From Neocallimastix lanati (nom. inval.) (Eukaryota; Neocallimastigomycota; Neocallimastigomycetes; Neocallimastigales; Neocallimastigaceae), in assembly GCA_016946835.1 (NCBI GenBank), contig JACVTC010000125.1, positions 431,001 through 495,000 on the forward strand: DNA of 64,000 nucleotides, written 5' to 3'. The notes under the pieces were generated by a model. It was not told where the DNA came from. It made no database searches and worked only from the letters and a program-made list of their open reading frames with translations. This document shows, piece after piece, positions 10,257-21,818 of this stretch. Numbering within the stretch: position 1 is the stretch's first letter; each line of letters begins with the position of its first letter. Made by a program: the position numbers and the translations under genes.

Positions 10257-10454
10257 AAATGTACGATTACTAGATTCATATAATAGTACTAATATAAATA
10301 ATTTAAAATAAAATAAATAATTTAAAATATATTCTAATCCTAATTTAATTTACTACTTCATAATAAAAAACTAAAAATAAAAAGTATTCCAAACAAAATA
10401 ATAATTCTTTTATTATTTTTATGTCTTAAAATTTGTGATAAAAAACCAAAATGC

Positions 10455-11480
10455 CTATTTAATGAAATTTCTGAAGAAATGGGATTTATATGTCCAGAAT
10501 ATAAGACAATTAAATCCCAAATAACAAGAAAAATAAATAATCAACTACTTCGTGATATAACAACTTTTGATGATATTCCTGATGAATCTGAATATTATAA
10601 AACGAAAAGTAATGAGAACTTTATGATATTCAAAGATTCTAATTTAATAAATTTTTTTAATCCCCATTCCAAGTAAATTTATTTATATCATATGAAGACA
10701 TATTTACAGATGGTACCTTTTATTTAGCACCAACAATAAGTTATCAAGTGTTCATAACTAGAACATTTGTTAAATATTTAAATGCTTTTTATACAACTTC
10801 TTTTTCTATATTATAAAATAAAGCTCAAGCTACTTATGAAGTATTATTTGAGGAAATAAAAAAAAAAAAATACAAACAAATATAGCAGTAGTACAGAAAT
10901 TACACCAAAAATCTTTCATTGTGATTTTGAAAGAGGAATATCTAATGAGACTAAAAAAGTTTTTCCTAAAGTAAATATTAAATATTGCGTATGGCATTAT
11001 AAAAGATCATTGGAAATTCAAAAAAAAAATAAAATAAACTATATTTTATGGAAGTAAATGACAATAATGATTTATATATTAACTATAAAACTATTTCCAA
11101 TTTACCTTTCATAAAGCCTGAGTATATATTTAATATATATGATAAAATCGAAAATTTTTGAAAAATACATAATTATTAGCAATTTTTGAAATTTTTAGAA
11201 TACTTTAAAAAACATATTTACTAAGTTATGATATAAAATATTGGAATTATTATGACACTATAAGACATATAACAAATAGCGCATCAGAATCTTTTAATAA
11301 TTACTTAAATAATTTATTTTCAAAAAACTTCTTTTTATAAATTAATATATATAACACAAAAAGAAGAATCCTTATCTTCCAACTATTACAAAAGGAGAAA
11401 TGGAAAATCTTGGGATAAAAATATATATATATATAAGAACTGTTGAAATTGATAGTATTGTTGGAGAATACAAAATAGAG
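10455..11480 (+). pseudogene. Degraded MULE (Mutator-like) transposase
   Basis: Translating successive frames gives a broken MULE-type transposase. First comes a 65-codon open piece (10479-10676). Then, after frameshifts, DGTFYLAPTISYQVF, the typical first-aspartate region of the MULE DDE domain. Next is TPKIFHCDFERGI (second Asp region), a CVWHYKRSL stretch (the CxxH motif), and ASESFNNYLNNLF (the usual N/S-N motif after the catalytic core). Stops and frameshifts interrupt every segment, and the final catalytic Glu region is not securely visible. Flanking MITEs with GCATTTCG ends suggest it was the autonomous source or a relative of the small elements in this window. Confidence 0.75.
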
Positions 11481-12229
11481 GAATATAAAATTAATTAATA
11501 ATTAAAATTATAGAAAAACAATCACTAAATTATAGTATAAATGCTTAATTGATTTGAACAAAAAAATTACTAATTAATAATATCAATTTAATAAAAGAGA
11601 GTAATAGCAGAATGAAAATAATTAATTTATAATAAATAATATTATAAATTAAAAAAGTCATTAATGATTATAATTTTTATATATTGATTGCTTTAAGAAA
11701 ATAATATTTTTTTATAAATATTTTTCTTTGTCTTATTAATATTAATTATTAATATCAATATTTTATTTTATTAATATCAATTATTATATTCAAATTTTAT
11801 TGTATTGATATCAATTATTAATATCAATATTTTATTTTATTTATATCAATTATTATTATCAAATTTTATTTTGTTAATATCAATTTTATATCAATTATTA
11901 TAATAAAAATATATTATTCTTTATTATTTTATTAATAGTATTTATATAATTATTTAATAATTTTTTATTTTTTTATTTTTTATTTTTTATTTTTATATTT
12001 AAAATATCTTTTTATTCACTAGAGTATTATTAATTTCAATATTTTCATTAATATATCTTTTTATTAACATTAATATTTTATTTTATTTTATATTACAATA
12101 AAAATGTATTATTCATAATTATTTTACCACAATCAATTTTTTGACTGCGCCGTTTTCCGAAATGCAACTTACCAAATGAAACCCATTTTATATATTTAAT
12201 ATTAATTAATAATAATTATTTATTTTCAA
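11481..12229. other. AT-rich noncoding stretch with a possible MULE right end
   Basis: ATT/TATCAAT-rich sequence with repeated TTAATATCAATTATTA-like motifs between 11740 and 11900. Near 12140-12170 lies GCGCCGTTTTCCGAAATGCAA, which contains the inverted GCATTTCGG end motif of the local Mutator-like elements. This could be the right terminus of the element carrying the dead transposase; no target duplication could be identified. Confidence 0.4.
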
Positions 12230-12943
12230 TTTTCGATAGATATAATATTTCAGGAAGATGTTGAATTTTCATTATCTGAACTTTTAATGAAATTTTAATT
12301 TTTATAAAAACATTTTATTGTTCCATGTCCAATAATTTAAAAAGCAAATTATGAAATATCACCTTTACCAGGTTTTAAAGATGGTGTTTCTTCTACAGCA
12401 GCAATTGGTGATAATATAGGAATCATTAATTATTCAAATAAAGATGAATATAAAGAAAGAATAAAAGCAGCTGTAGAAGCTTTAAATTTATAACATCAAT
12501 AGAAGTTCAAAGAAAATTTTTTAAAAAAAAATTTTTTAATTCCAGGAATAAAAATTTTATTTTATGATGAAGATACATGCCATGAAGCAGATTGTGACCT
12601 ATTTCAAAAACCTCAATTTGTAGCTACTCCAAGTTATTTAATTAACAGATATCGAGTAATATTTGGATTAATACATAAAAAAATTTAAATTCTGAATTTA
12701 CCAAAGGTATAAATAATAAGTTTATTAATGATAAAACAGCATATTCTGGATCTTCAAATAACAATAATTATTACACAACATATAATGCTAGTTCAATTCT
12801 TAATGAAGATAATAATACAAATTCCAATAGTATAATAATAAATAAAGGTTCTTTATTATCTAAAATAATAAATTATCATTATTTAACTAGAGAAAATAAT
12901 GAAAATTTTGATAGTAATACTAATTTTTCTAGTATTAATTAAA
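12230..12943 (+). pseudogene. Relic of a periplasmic-binding-protein ectodomain (class C receptor-like?)
   Basis: A frame from about 12343 reads YEISPLPGFKDGV, then GDNIGIINYS, then an Ala-rich helix. After a TAA and a frame change it reads SIEVQRKFF-like, IPGIKILFYDED, a Cys pair (CHEADCD) and TPSYL. That order resembles the C-terminal lobe of extracellular solute-binding proteins, where late helices precede an EVQ(R/K) motif. Anaerobic fungi are known to fuse this domain to seven-helix class C receptor-like proteins. The tail from about 12690 is Asn/Ser-rich and ends in a stop near 12943, like a receptor cytoplasmic tail. The seven-helix part is missing. At least three lesions make it a pseudogene. 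Identification rests on residual motifs only. Confidence 0.42.
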
Positions 12944-15691
12944 TAAATTATTTATTATATATATTTAAGTAGTTTAATAATTTAATATAAAAATATTATA
13001 TATATACTTTATAAAAAAAAAAAATTTGTTGTAATAATTGTTAAACTTTTTTTTTTTATCAAATAATATTTAATTATTAAAAAGATAATAACTAATATAT
13101 TTATTAATAGGAAAAAAAAATATATATATATAAATATAATTAATATATTATTTATATAAGTAATATACTTTTTTTTTAATATTTAATAAAAAATAAAAAT
13201 AAAAAAAAAAATAAAAATAAAAATTTGAAAAAATATTTATAAAATTTTTTATTGAAAAATTAAATAAATTATTTACTATTATATAATTATAGAATGAAAA
13301 AAAAATAAAAATAAAAATAAAAATAAAAATAAAAATATAATAATAATAAAAATAAAATAAAAATAAAATAAAAATAAAATAAAATAAAATAAATATAAAA
13401 ATTTGAAAAAAAATTAATTATATATTTTTTCAGAAAAATTAAATAAATTATTTATTATTATAGAATTATAGAATTATGCATAATATTTATTTTATATAAC
13501 GTTTTTTTACCACAGAAATTTTATTAACTCTTTCTTTTTTTTTTTTTTAATTGATCAAAAATAAAAAAAAAAAATTATATATTTAATTTTTTAGTAAATA
13601 ATAGAATAATATAATAATGGATGATGGAATAATCTTTAATTACTTGAAATTAAAATTTATTTATAAAGTATTAAATACAATTTACATAATCATTAGAATT
13701 GCACATGACTTTATTAAATGGTATACGTTTTATGTGTTATATTTTAATTATAATAATATAGTTATTATATCTTTATTCAATTTATTATTACCAAAAATAA
13801 TTAAAACCCCTCTTCTAAAATAATTTTATTAAAAATTGGTTATTATTAGAAGATCCATTTTAAAATTATAAATTTAATAATTTAAAATACATATTTAAAT
13901 ATATAATATAAAATTATATATAAGAATATAATATCAATATTTAAATAATAAATGGATATTATATATATGAATATAAAAAATAAAAAATAAATATATAATT
14001 TAATATATATTATAAAATTATAATAGTTATTATAATATTAGAATGAATAACTCTTAATATATTATAAAAATTATTAAAAAGATATAAATTTAATATTTAA
14101 TAATAATTATTAAATATTAAATATATATCTTTTTGATAATTTTATTTTATTTCAATATGTTTTATTATAATAATAATTATAATACTTTAATTCATATAAA
14201 ATTTATATAGTTCTATATATTAGAATATATAATTAATATATTACCTATTTCTTATAAATAGATTAAATTATTAATATTAGATATTAAGGACTCTCTTATA
14301 AATTAGAATTATTTTAATTGTACGAATATTTTATTAATAAATTTTACTAAACAATCATTATTTAAAAAACCCCACTGCTTATAAATTATTACATATAAAA
14401 GAATAAGCATGTGATTAAATCACATGAGAGTAAATTTGATGTGTGTGACTTTTGATTTTATAATAATATTATTTCATTGTAGTAATTTAACTATTCAGCT
14501 ATTTTTTCATATTTATTTTTTAAAAGATGTGAGAAGGACGATCATCACTAGATTTATTTATTCTATTCGCTTTTTAAATAATATTATTATTTTTAACATA
14601 ATCCATTAGTAATTTTTCAATTTTATCATTATTTCTATCTATAAAAAATTATATAAAGTTTTTTAAATGAAATATATTCATATTTTATATTGAAGTGTTT
14701 AAAAAATTTTATTTTATTATCTATATCTTTTATTATATTAAATTTTTTTTTTATAATATTTATATTTAAAAATTTTAATTTTGTGGAGAAATCTTATATA
14801 TTAATTATAATATAATTAAAGTTAAATAATATTTAAAATCAATCTTATTAAGCTTAATTTTAAAATCTATTTATGTAAACAAATAATTAAAACTTCACCC
14901 ATGTTTTTTATGTTAAAGTAAATACCAAAAAAAAAATAATAAATAAATAAAAATAAAAATAAAAAAAAAATAAAGTAAAAGATGACATGATACATGATGT
15001 AATTATTATTAATATGAAATAGTTATTTAATTTGTAGTGGTCATATTAAAAGCAATAAAAGAAGAATGGGTTTATGTACAATATTTTTATTTTGTACATT
15101 TTGAAAGATCATATAGTTGAATATGTAATTAATTAAAAGACATTAATAATAAAATTTGTGTTTTATTTTTAATATATAATTTATTTATATATAATACATT
15201 TATGTTTAATATAATATACATTATTATTCCATATTAGTCATTTAATATATGTATTTAATATAAAATATAATATAAATAATATTCTACAATAATTAAATCA
15301 TTCATTAAAATTATACTTTAAGCATATAATTTTATTCATTTGTAAAATATAAAAAGGAGGGGTTTTCTTATTTTTTCTTTCTTCCTTCTTTTTTTTTTTA
15401 GAAGTTATTTGAATTTCTTAAAATATTTGTTAATAAAAAGTTAAACATAAAACTCTTTGCCAGGTATTATTTAAATTTTAAATTTACTTTTTTTATAAAT
15501 TAAAAATATTATTTATATATAATAATTTATTTACTTTTGAAATTGTTTTTAATAAAAATAAAACAAAAATTGAAACAAAAATTAAAATGAAAATTAACAT
15601 AAAAAAATATTAATAAACTTGTTCAAAATTTTTTTTTGTAATGTGTATTGTTAATTGATTTCTTATAATACTTAAAAATATTAAGTCTAAA
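12944..15691. other. Noncoding AT-rich interval
   Basis: Contains A-rich simple repeats (AAATAAA blocks at 13300-13400) and a roughly 33-bp-armed hairpin at 14071-14139 (arms around AAAAAGATATAAATTTAAT and its inverse). Part of that hairpin is shared with 9520-9615. Two short open frames (13617-13823 and 14424-14609) have AT-driven composition and no recognisable domain. A purine block, AAAAAGGAGGGG, sits at about 15351. The last few hundred bases should hold the promoter of the flavin oxidoreductase gene. Confidence 0.5.
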
Positions 15692-17578
15692 ATGAGTTCT
15701 ACATTATTTAGTCCAATTCAAATTGGACGTATGACAGTAAAAAACAGAATTGAATGTGCACCATATGGAACTGGACTTTTCAGAAATGATGGAGCTTGTG
15801 GTAACAAGGAATTAATGCATTTTAGAAATCTTGTACGTGGTGGAGTAGGTATGGTTTGTATTGGTACAGCTAATTGTAGTCTTGATAATCCCCCACCACC
15901 AGGACCAACCATTCCATATTTACACAATCAATTTTTGCTTAATAGTTACAGTAATTTGGTAGAAATTGCACATCAATATGATGTTAAAATAGGTTTTGAA
16001 CTTTTTGGCGCAAAGGAATTATTCATGCCAGCCATGGTCTATGTCAATACCTATACTAAAGAAGATATTCAAAATTATCAAAAGGGTGTCGTTGATGCTG
16101 CTGTAAATGTTCTTGAAATCGGTGCTGATTATATCTTGATTCATGGTGGTCATGGTATGATACCTGCTGCATTCTATAGAGAAACCACCAATAAAAGAAC
16201 AGATGAATACGGAGGAAGCTTTGAGAATCGTATAAGAATTACTAAAGAAATTCTTCAACAACTTCGTGAAAAAGTAGGGGATAAGCTTACCATCGAATAT
16301 CGTATTTCTGGAGAGGAAATGCAAGAGGGTGGTCTTAAAATAGAAGATCAAATAAAATTTGCCCAAGCTATTGAAGAATATATTGATATCTTCAATATTT
16401 CAAGAGGGGTTCTTGAATATGAAGAAGATTGGCCATTTGTCTTCCCATCAGTATATGAACCTAGAAAAATAAATGTAGCTAATGCTGCAAAATTTAAAGC
16501 TGCTCTTAAAAAGCCTGTTAGTGTCATTGGTGGTAATAGCATGTTTGTTGCTGAAGAAATTATTGAAAGTAATTCAGCCGATATGGTTGCCATGGTTCGT
16601 CCACTTATTGCAGATCCAGACTGTGTTGAAAAATTTAGATTAGGTAAACAAGATGAGATTCGTCCATGTATTCGTTGTAATATGTGTATCCATCGATGCC
16701 ATACCAGACTTTTAGATATTCGATGCTCTGTAAATCCACTTATGGGTAGAGAAGAATACTTTGGAAGAATCGATAAGAGAGTAGATACCAAGAAGGTCTT
16801 GATTATTGGTGGTGGTCCTGCTGGAATGGAAGCCGCTAGAACGGCTAGTATGAGAGGTCATTCCGTCATTTTAGTTGAAAAGACCGATAAGCTTGGTGGT
16901 AATTTCATTCTTGCCACCAAAGAATCATTCAAGGAGGACTTAAAGAAATATTTGGAATGGTCCATTAGAACCGTGAAAAAGGACAAAAATATTGATATAA
17001 GAATGAACACCGAAGGTACAGCAGACTTGGTTAAGAAAGAAAAACCTGATGTATTAATCATTGCTGTAGGTAGTGTTCCAATCATCCCCACATTTACAGC
17101 ATCCGGAACCGAAAAGGTCCAATGGATTGGAAATGCTACCAAAGAGTCCCTTGGTCAAAATATAGTTATTGCCGGTGGTGGATTTACTGGTCTTGAAGCT
17201 GCATACGATTATGCACTAGAAGGTAAGACCGTTACAGTTATTGATATGATTCCAGAAAAAGAACTTGGTCAAGGTGCTTCAGTCATGAATAAAATATCAC
17301 TTATGCAAAAGTTAAAAACTTACAAGGTTAAATTAATTTGTGAAAGTAAAGTAGAAGATGTCACCGCTGAAGGAGTGAAGATCAGTAATAAGGATGGAGA
17401 AACCGTTATTCCATGTGATAATGTGGTTCTCGCCCTTGGACAGCGTAAGAACACAGCAGTTGTTGATAATTTAAGAGACATTGTTGAAAAGACCTATGTA
17501 ATCGGAGATTGTTCCAATGTTGGTGGAACATTATTAAATGCCGTTCGTTCTGGATTTGAAATAGCATTTGATATATAG
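15692..17578 (+). CDS. NADH:flavin oxidoreductase / 2,4-dienoyl-CoA reductase-like iron-sulfur flavoenzyme
   Basis: 628-aa intact, intronless ORF. Residues 1-310 form an Old Yellow Enzyme-type TIM barrel (FMN), with the conserved NKRTDEYGGSFENR at about 167-180 preceded by HGGHG. Cysteines at 326, 329, 332, 336 and 345 (CIRCNMCIHRC...C) give the [4Fe-4S] site. A Rossmann FAD-binding motif GGGPAGMEAA starts at about 373, a second NAD(P)H motif GGGFTGLEAA at about 495, and a closing GDC motif lies near 605. This is the full domain set of bacterial FadH, enoate reductases and bile-acid BaiCD/BaiH enzymes (about 640-680 aa). By family it would reduce a C=C bond of an unsaturated carbonyl substrate using NAD(P)H through FAD, Fe-S and FMN. 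The true substrate is unknown. No targeting peptide is obvious: the N-terminus starts directly at the barrel. Such oxygen-sensitive enzymes suit an anaerobe. Bacterial transfer is likely (inference). Confidence 0.92.
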   Translation: MSSTLFSPIQIGRMTVKNRIECAPYGTGLFRNDGACGNKELMHFRNLVRGGVGMVCIGTANCSLDNPPPPGPTIPYLHNQFLLNSYSNLVEIAHQYDVKIGFELFGAKELFMPAMVYVNTYTKEDIQNYQKGVVDAAVNVLEIGADYILIHGGHGMIPAAFYRETTNKRTDEYGGSFENRIRITKEILQQLREKVGDKLTIEYRISGEEMQEGGLKIEDQIKFAQAIEEYIDIFNISRGVLEYEEDWPFVFPSVYEPRKINVANAAKFKAALKKPVSVIGGNSMFVAEEIIESNSADMVAMVRPLIADPDCVEKFRLGKQDEIRPCIRCNMCIHRCHTRLLDIRCSVNPLMGREEYFGRIDKRVDTKKVLIIGGGPAGMEAARTASMRGHSVILVEKTDKLGGNFILATKESFKEDLKKYLEWSIRTVKKDKNIDIRMNTEGTADLVKKEKPDVLIIAVGSVPIIPTFTASGTEKVQWIGNATKESLGQNIVIAGGGFTGLEAAYDYALEGKTVTVIDMIPEKELGQGASVMNKISLMQKLKTYKVKLICESKVEDVTAEGVKISNKDGETVIPCDNVVLALGQRKNTAVVDNLRDIVEKTYVIGDCSNVGGTLLNAVRSGFEIAFDI

Positions 17579-18769
17579 AGTGGTGGTTTTAAGAATTTAT
17601 TTTTAAAAAATGAAATTTCTTATATAATAACATATAAGAAATTCAAAAAATAAATAAAAAATAAATAAAAATAAAAATAAAATGAGAATAAAAATAGAAA
17701 TAGAAATAAAAATTGAAAATTAAAATATAAAATAAAAAAAATATACTAGAATACGGAAAAAAAAGGAAAAAAAAAAAATGCAAATACTAATAAAAAATTA
17801 AAAAAAAAAAAAAAAAAAAAAAATTAGAATAAAAATATAAATTAAATAAAATAGAATTAAAATAAAATAAAATAAAATAAAAATTTATGTATATATAAAA
17901 TATATTAATAAAAATAATAAAAAAGTATATACATTATATATAGTATAAAACTTTTAACATATTAAAAACGTTATAATATTTAACAAATTAAATTTAGTTT
18001 TTTTTTTTTTTATTTATTACAATTATTTTTTTTATAATTATTTGTGGTACTGATAGTAGTTAGAGAAAAATTTTAGTAGTTTGTTATGTTTCCATTTTTA
18101 TATTCATCAAATAAAGGTGTTTCACCTTATCTATATTTTTTATTTATTTATATACATAAATGAATCAAAAGTATTTTCATATATTAAATTTTATGATTTA
18201 TACATAACATTCTATTTCTTTTATGTATATAAATAAATAAATAATAATAAATAATAGATATATAAATTAATAAAAAAAATAATTAATTAATTAATTAATA
18301 AAAATTTAATAAATAATAAATAGATTAATAAATTAATAAATTAATAAATAAATAAATAATAAATAGATTAATAAATAAATAAATAAATTAATAAATTAAT
18401 AAATTAATAAATAAATGATAAATAATATTATTAATAGTAATGAAAAGATCAATAGAAGATAAGAGAGATTAGACAAGATGAATTTATAAATTTATAATAT
18501 TTGATTATATCTTTGTTTATAAAAATATTTTCAATAATCTTTTGTTATTTTTTAATTAAACCATCCTTTTTCATATGGATTTTATTATTTTTTTTTTTTC
18601 CATTTTTTGTATCACTTTTCAGTTTCATCTTTCTTTTCATTATACATTTAATTAATAATAAATGAAATTTACAAATTTTAATTAAATATTAATTAAATGT
18701 ATTTTTCTATAAAAAAAAAAAAAAACATATAATTTACTTAGTAGTTCTATTTATAATTCAATTTATTTT

Positions 18770-18804
<35 letters not shown>

Positions 18805-18928
18805 ATTAATGAAAATCTTTAATTTCCCTTATTTTATCATTAAATAAATGAGTGATAAAAAAGCTACATGGCTTATGATTTTTTTTTATTAATTTATTAA
18901 TAGTATTAATAATAACTAAGAAAATTAT
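17579..18928. other. Noncoding AT-rich interval
   Basis: A-rich simple sequence, a long ATTAATAAATTAATAAATAAAT-type tract at about 18240-18430, and poly(T)/poly(A) runs (18770-18798). No coding sequence seen. Confidence 0.6.
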
Positions 18929-19458
18929 GGATGTGGTGCGGAACGTTGCATTTAGGAACGTGGCTTTATATGAAATACGGCACACTTTAAAAAACCGTTG
19001 ATATAAGGGTGACTTAAATTATTTTTAATAAATAATAAAATAATGAAATAATATTTAATAATATTTAATAAAAAAAAATACTTTAATATCTTTTGTTACA
19101 TTAATATATAATAATATTTAATTTTAAAGATATATTTTTGTATTTTTTGTTGAAATACTAACAAAATATATAATAAAATATAAAATAATATTTAATTTTA
19201 AAGATATTTTTTAATATTTTTCATTAAAATAATAATAAATGTTTATTATAAATAATGTGTTTATGAGAAAAAAATTTTTCTTGATGTTTAAAATTATAAA
19301 AAAAAATATATATATATATATTTATAACTATTTTTATTTATTTATTTACTTATTTGCAGTCGTTCAAAAAAGAAAAAGATATGGGGCGTTAAATTAAGAA
19401 TCAATTTTTAATTTAAAAGCCACGTTCCGAAATGAAATGTTGCAGAATGCAACACTCC
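18929..19458. mobile_element. 530-bp Mutator-like MITE
   Basis: The left end is GGATGTGGTGCGGAACGTTG followed by CATTTAGGAACGTGGCTTT. The right end read inverted is GGAGTGTTGCATTCTGCAAC followed by ATTTCATTTCGGAACGTGGCTTT. The ends share the GG(A/T)GTG...CATTTCGGAAC...GTGGCTTT pattern of the other elements here. Flanks AAAATTAT (left) and AAAAAATATT (right) are only roughly similar, so the target duplication is uncertain. The interior is noncoding AATA-rich sequence. Confidence 0.72.
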
Positions 19459-20547
19459 AAAAAATATTAGGTGTAAAGTTAAACAAAGGATGATCAATTT
19501 TTTAAATAAAATGTTTGTTAATAGTAAAATAAGGAAATAAATGAGTAGGTTAGGATTATTTGTTATAAAAAAAATTAAATAAAAATTTAATTTTTATTAT
19601 AAAAACATAATATAATATAAATATTATTTATAGTATATAATAAATATATATTATAATTTATAATTATATATATAGCGTGCTAAACTTTAATCCGTAAGAT
19701 GACTCAGTCCATCTTGATCACAAAGTATATTTATTTAATTTATAATTAAATTAAATCAATAATTAATTAATATCTTAATTATATATTTAATAATGTATAT
19801 ACAATATATTATATATTTAATATTACGTAAAAAGTATAATAGTTGTACAACCTTCAGATATAAAAGATTTTTTTTAAAAAAAAGAGTTTTTTAAAGATCT
19901 TTTATAATATTGGTATGGACTATGAAGAAATCAGTATATTTTTATTTTTAGACAAGAAGACAGGAGAGAATCATATATTAAATGATATATTCAATAAATA
20001 AATCATCTATAATTCTTAATGTATAGTTAGTTTAATATTATATATAATTTTTATTTATAAAAATTGTTTTTGTTTACAACTTAATACATGTAATTATAAC
20101 TCCATTATAAATAATACCCTATTACTTATAATAAGTTCCTTTACATGAATTTACAATATTTATACTAAATCTAATATTTTTTCTAAGGAATTTTCTAAGG
20201 AATTTTACGAAGAAGACCTCTAACTTCTCTCTTAGTTTTTCTTTATACTAAATACAATTATTCTTTTGTTACATATTTAAATTTATGTATGTATTCATGT
20301 GATCTTCTCTTATAATTCTTATTAAAGATTAAAATGTTATTTAATTAATTTATTGCTTAAAGTTATTTTAATTAATTCATTGGTTTTCATAAAACTAACT
20401 ATATAATCATGGACCGTACAAATATGTAATATATAGGGGAAATTTTTTTTATTATATATTAATTAATCTACATACTATACTATTAATATAGGATATACCC
20501 TATCATCAATGTATATATATTATTTAATATAAAATTTTTTCTCTTAG

Positions 20548-20594
<47 letters not shown>

Positions 20595-20858
20595 TTATTA
20601 TATATATTTTACATATTATATATATTGTATTATAACAAAAGATAATATGTATATTATATCATATAGAAGTATATAAATATTTTATATTATATTTATTAAA
20701 GTCCTTAACAAAATTAATATTGATTTTCAATGAATACTAATAATGATATACAGTAATTATATGAATAATGTATAATAATGCATAATAATAATAAAAGTAT
20801 ATAAATAAATTTTTTTTCCTTCTAAAAATTTTAACTATATCATTATAAATTAAAGAAA
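19459..20858. other. Noncoding interval with one poly(A)-terminated repeat end
   Basis: Mostly AT-rich. At 20537-20589 TCTTAGTCT runs into a 40-base poly(A), the same terminus as the LINE 3' ends at 23052 and 39404, so a retroposed fragment probably lies upstream of it. A direct repeat of AATTTTCTAAGG occurs at about 20187-20212. The last roughly 270 bp form the 5' region of the secreted-protein gene. Confidence 0.5.
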
Positions 20859-21818
20859 ATGAAATTTGCAAGATCATTAATATTCGCTTTTATAGCAATT
20901 TTTGGATTAGCGTCTACTGAACTCGTTAGTACAACTAACTATACAGAAAAACTTTTTAGTGTAGATTTAATTGAAACTAAAAAGTATACAGTAAATGGTA
21001 ATACTGTAACAATTGATATGATTTATCTCGATGGTACTTGCTCAGGTAAATACTTCGGGGGTAACCTTATTTATGACGATAGTAGTACCGTTGTTAAAAC
21101 ATTTAAAGATGGTAGAATTGAATCTGTAGCAAGATATTATATTAATGGTACTGATTTTGACAACGTTCAATCTCGTATTCATATTGAAGATATTCTTGTT
21201 GGTTATGATATTTTAAATCGTCCAATCACCAAGCCAAATATTATTACCGAAGTCGACGAATTAACCTGGCTTCATACAGCTGATGTCATTGGTATTGTGA
21301 AGAAAAACGAGGTGGGATACCATATTGATTATATGTGGAACAAACAAGGAAAGAAATCTTATCCACCTGCTATTACTCCAGAAGTTTCTGGTGAATACAC
21401 TAAAAAGGTATTAACTATTGATGTTGAAATTCCAGGTGCTGGTTGGGCTGATGTATTTGGAAATGGTGCTGGTGTTAGAAAGCTTGGTTTTACATGTTCT
21501 TCTAATACTACAGTATTCCAAGGTGTAGGTGCAGATTACTTTGTTGATACAAGATATAATTATGAAGGACAAAAGCAATTGATCTCAGCACGTTATATTA
21601 TTATTGGAAAAGATGATGAAGGAAAAGATATGAGTATTTATGTTGAAAACGAAGGTACCGATGATTTTGGAGATAATAAAAATGTTCAAACCAAGCCATT
21701 CATTGTTACTGATAATCCAAAATGGGCATGGATTGAATCTGCTCCACTTCACGGTACACACTCTGATGTTGCTCTTCAAATCTTCTTCTGGACTGTTGAA
21801 GGTGCTGATAAAAATTAA
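20859..21818 (+). CDS. Secreted protein with two DUF3237-like domains
   Basis: 319-aa ORF with good codon usage and no introns. The N-terminus MKFARSLIFAFIAIFGLAS is a clear signal peptide with cleavage around residue 19. The mature part looks like two repeats of one fold. Half one (about 25-170) has GKYFGGNL, then SVARYYINGTD, and ends PNIITEVDELTWLHTADVIG. Half two (about 185-315) has VRKLGF, then DTRYNYEG...ISARY, and ends PFIVTDNPKWAWIESAPLHG. This arrangement (a D-x-R-Y-x-hydrophobic strand, then a P-x-F/I-x-T...W-L/I-x-x-A segment) is what I know from DUF3237, a small beta-barrel family of unknown function. Several N-x-T/S sites could be glycosylated. It stands alone, between a MITE and LINE fragments. 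Function unknown. Confidence 0.8.
   Translation: MKFARSLIFAFIAIFGLASTELVSTTNYTEKLFSVDLIETKKYTVNGNTVTIDMIYLDGTCSGKYFGGNLIYDDSSTVVKTFKDGRIESVARYYINGTDFDNVQSRIHIEDILVGYDILNRPITKPNIITEVDELTWLHTADVIGIVKKNEVGYHIDYMWNKQGKKSYPPAITPEVSGEYTKKVLTIDVEIPGAGWADVFGNGAGVRKLGFTCSSNTTVFQGVGADYFVDTRYNYEGQKQLISARYIIIGKDDEGKDMSIYVENEGTDDFGDNKNVQTKPFIVTDNPKWAWIESAPLHGTHSDVALQIFFWTVEGADKN

Noticed and set aside
13617-14609. Short frames at 13617-13823 and 14424-14609
   Set aside because: Composition is what random AT-rich DNA gives, with no domain, no good start context and no homology I can recognise.
15718-17142. Minus-strand frames opposite the flavin oxidoreductase
   Set aside because: They are antisense shadows of a well-supported gene.
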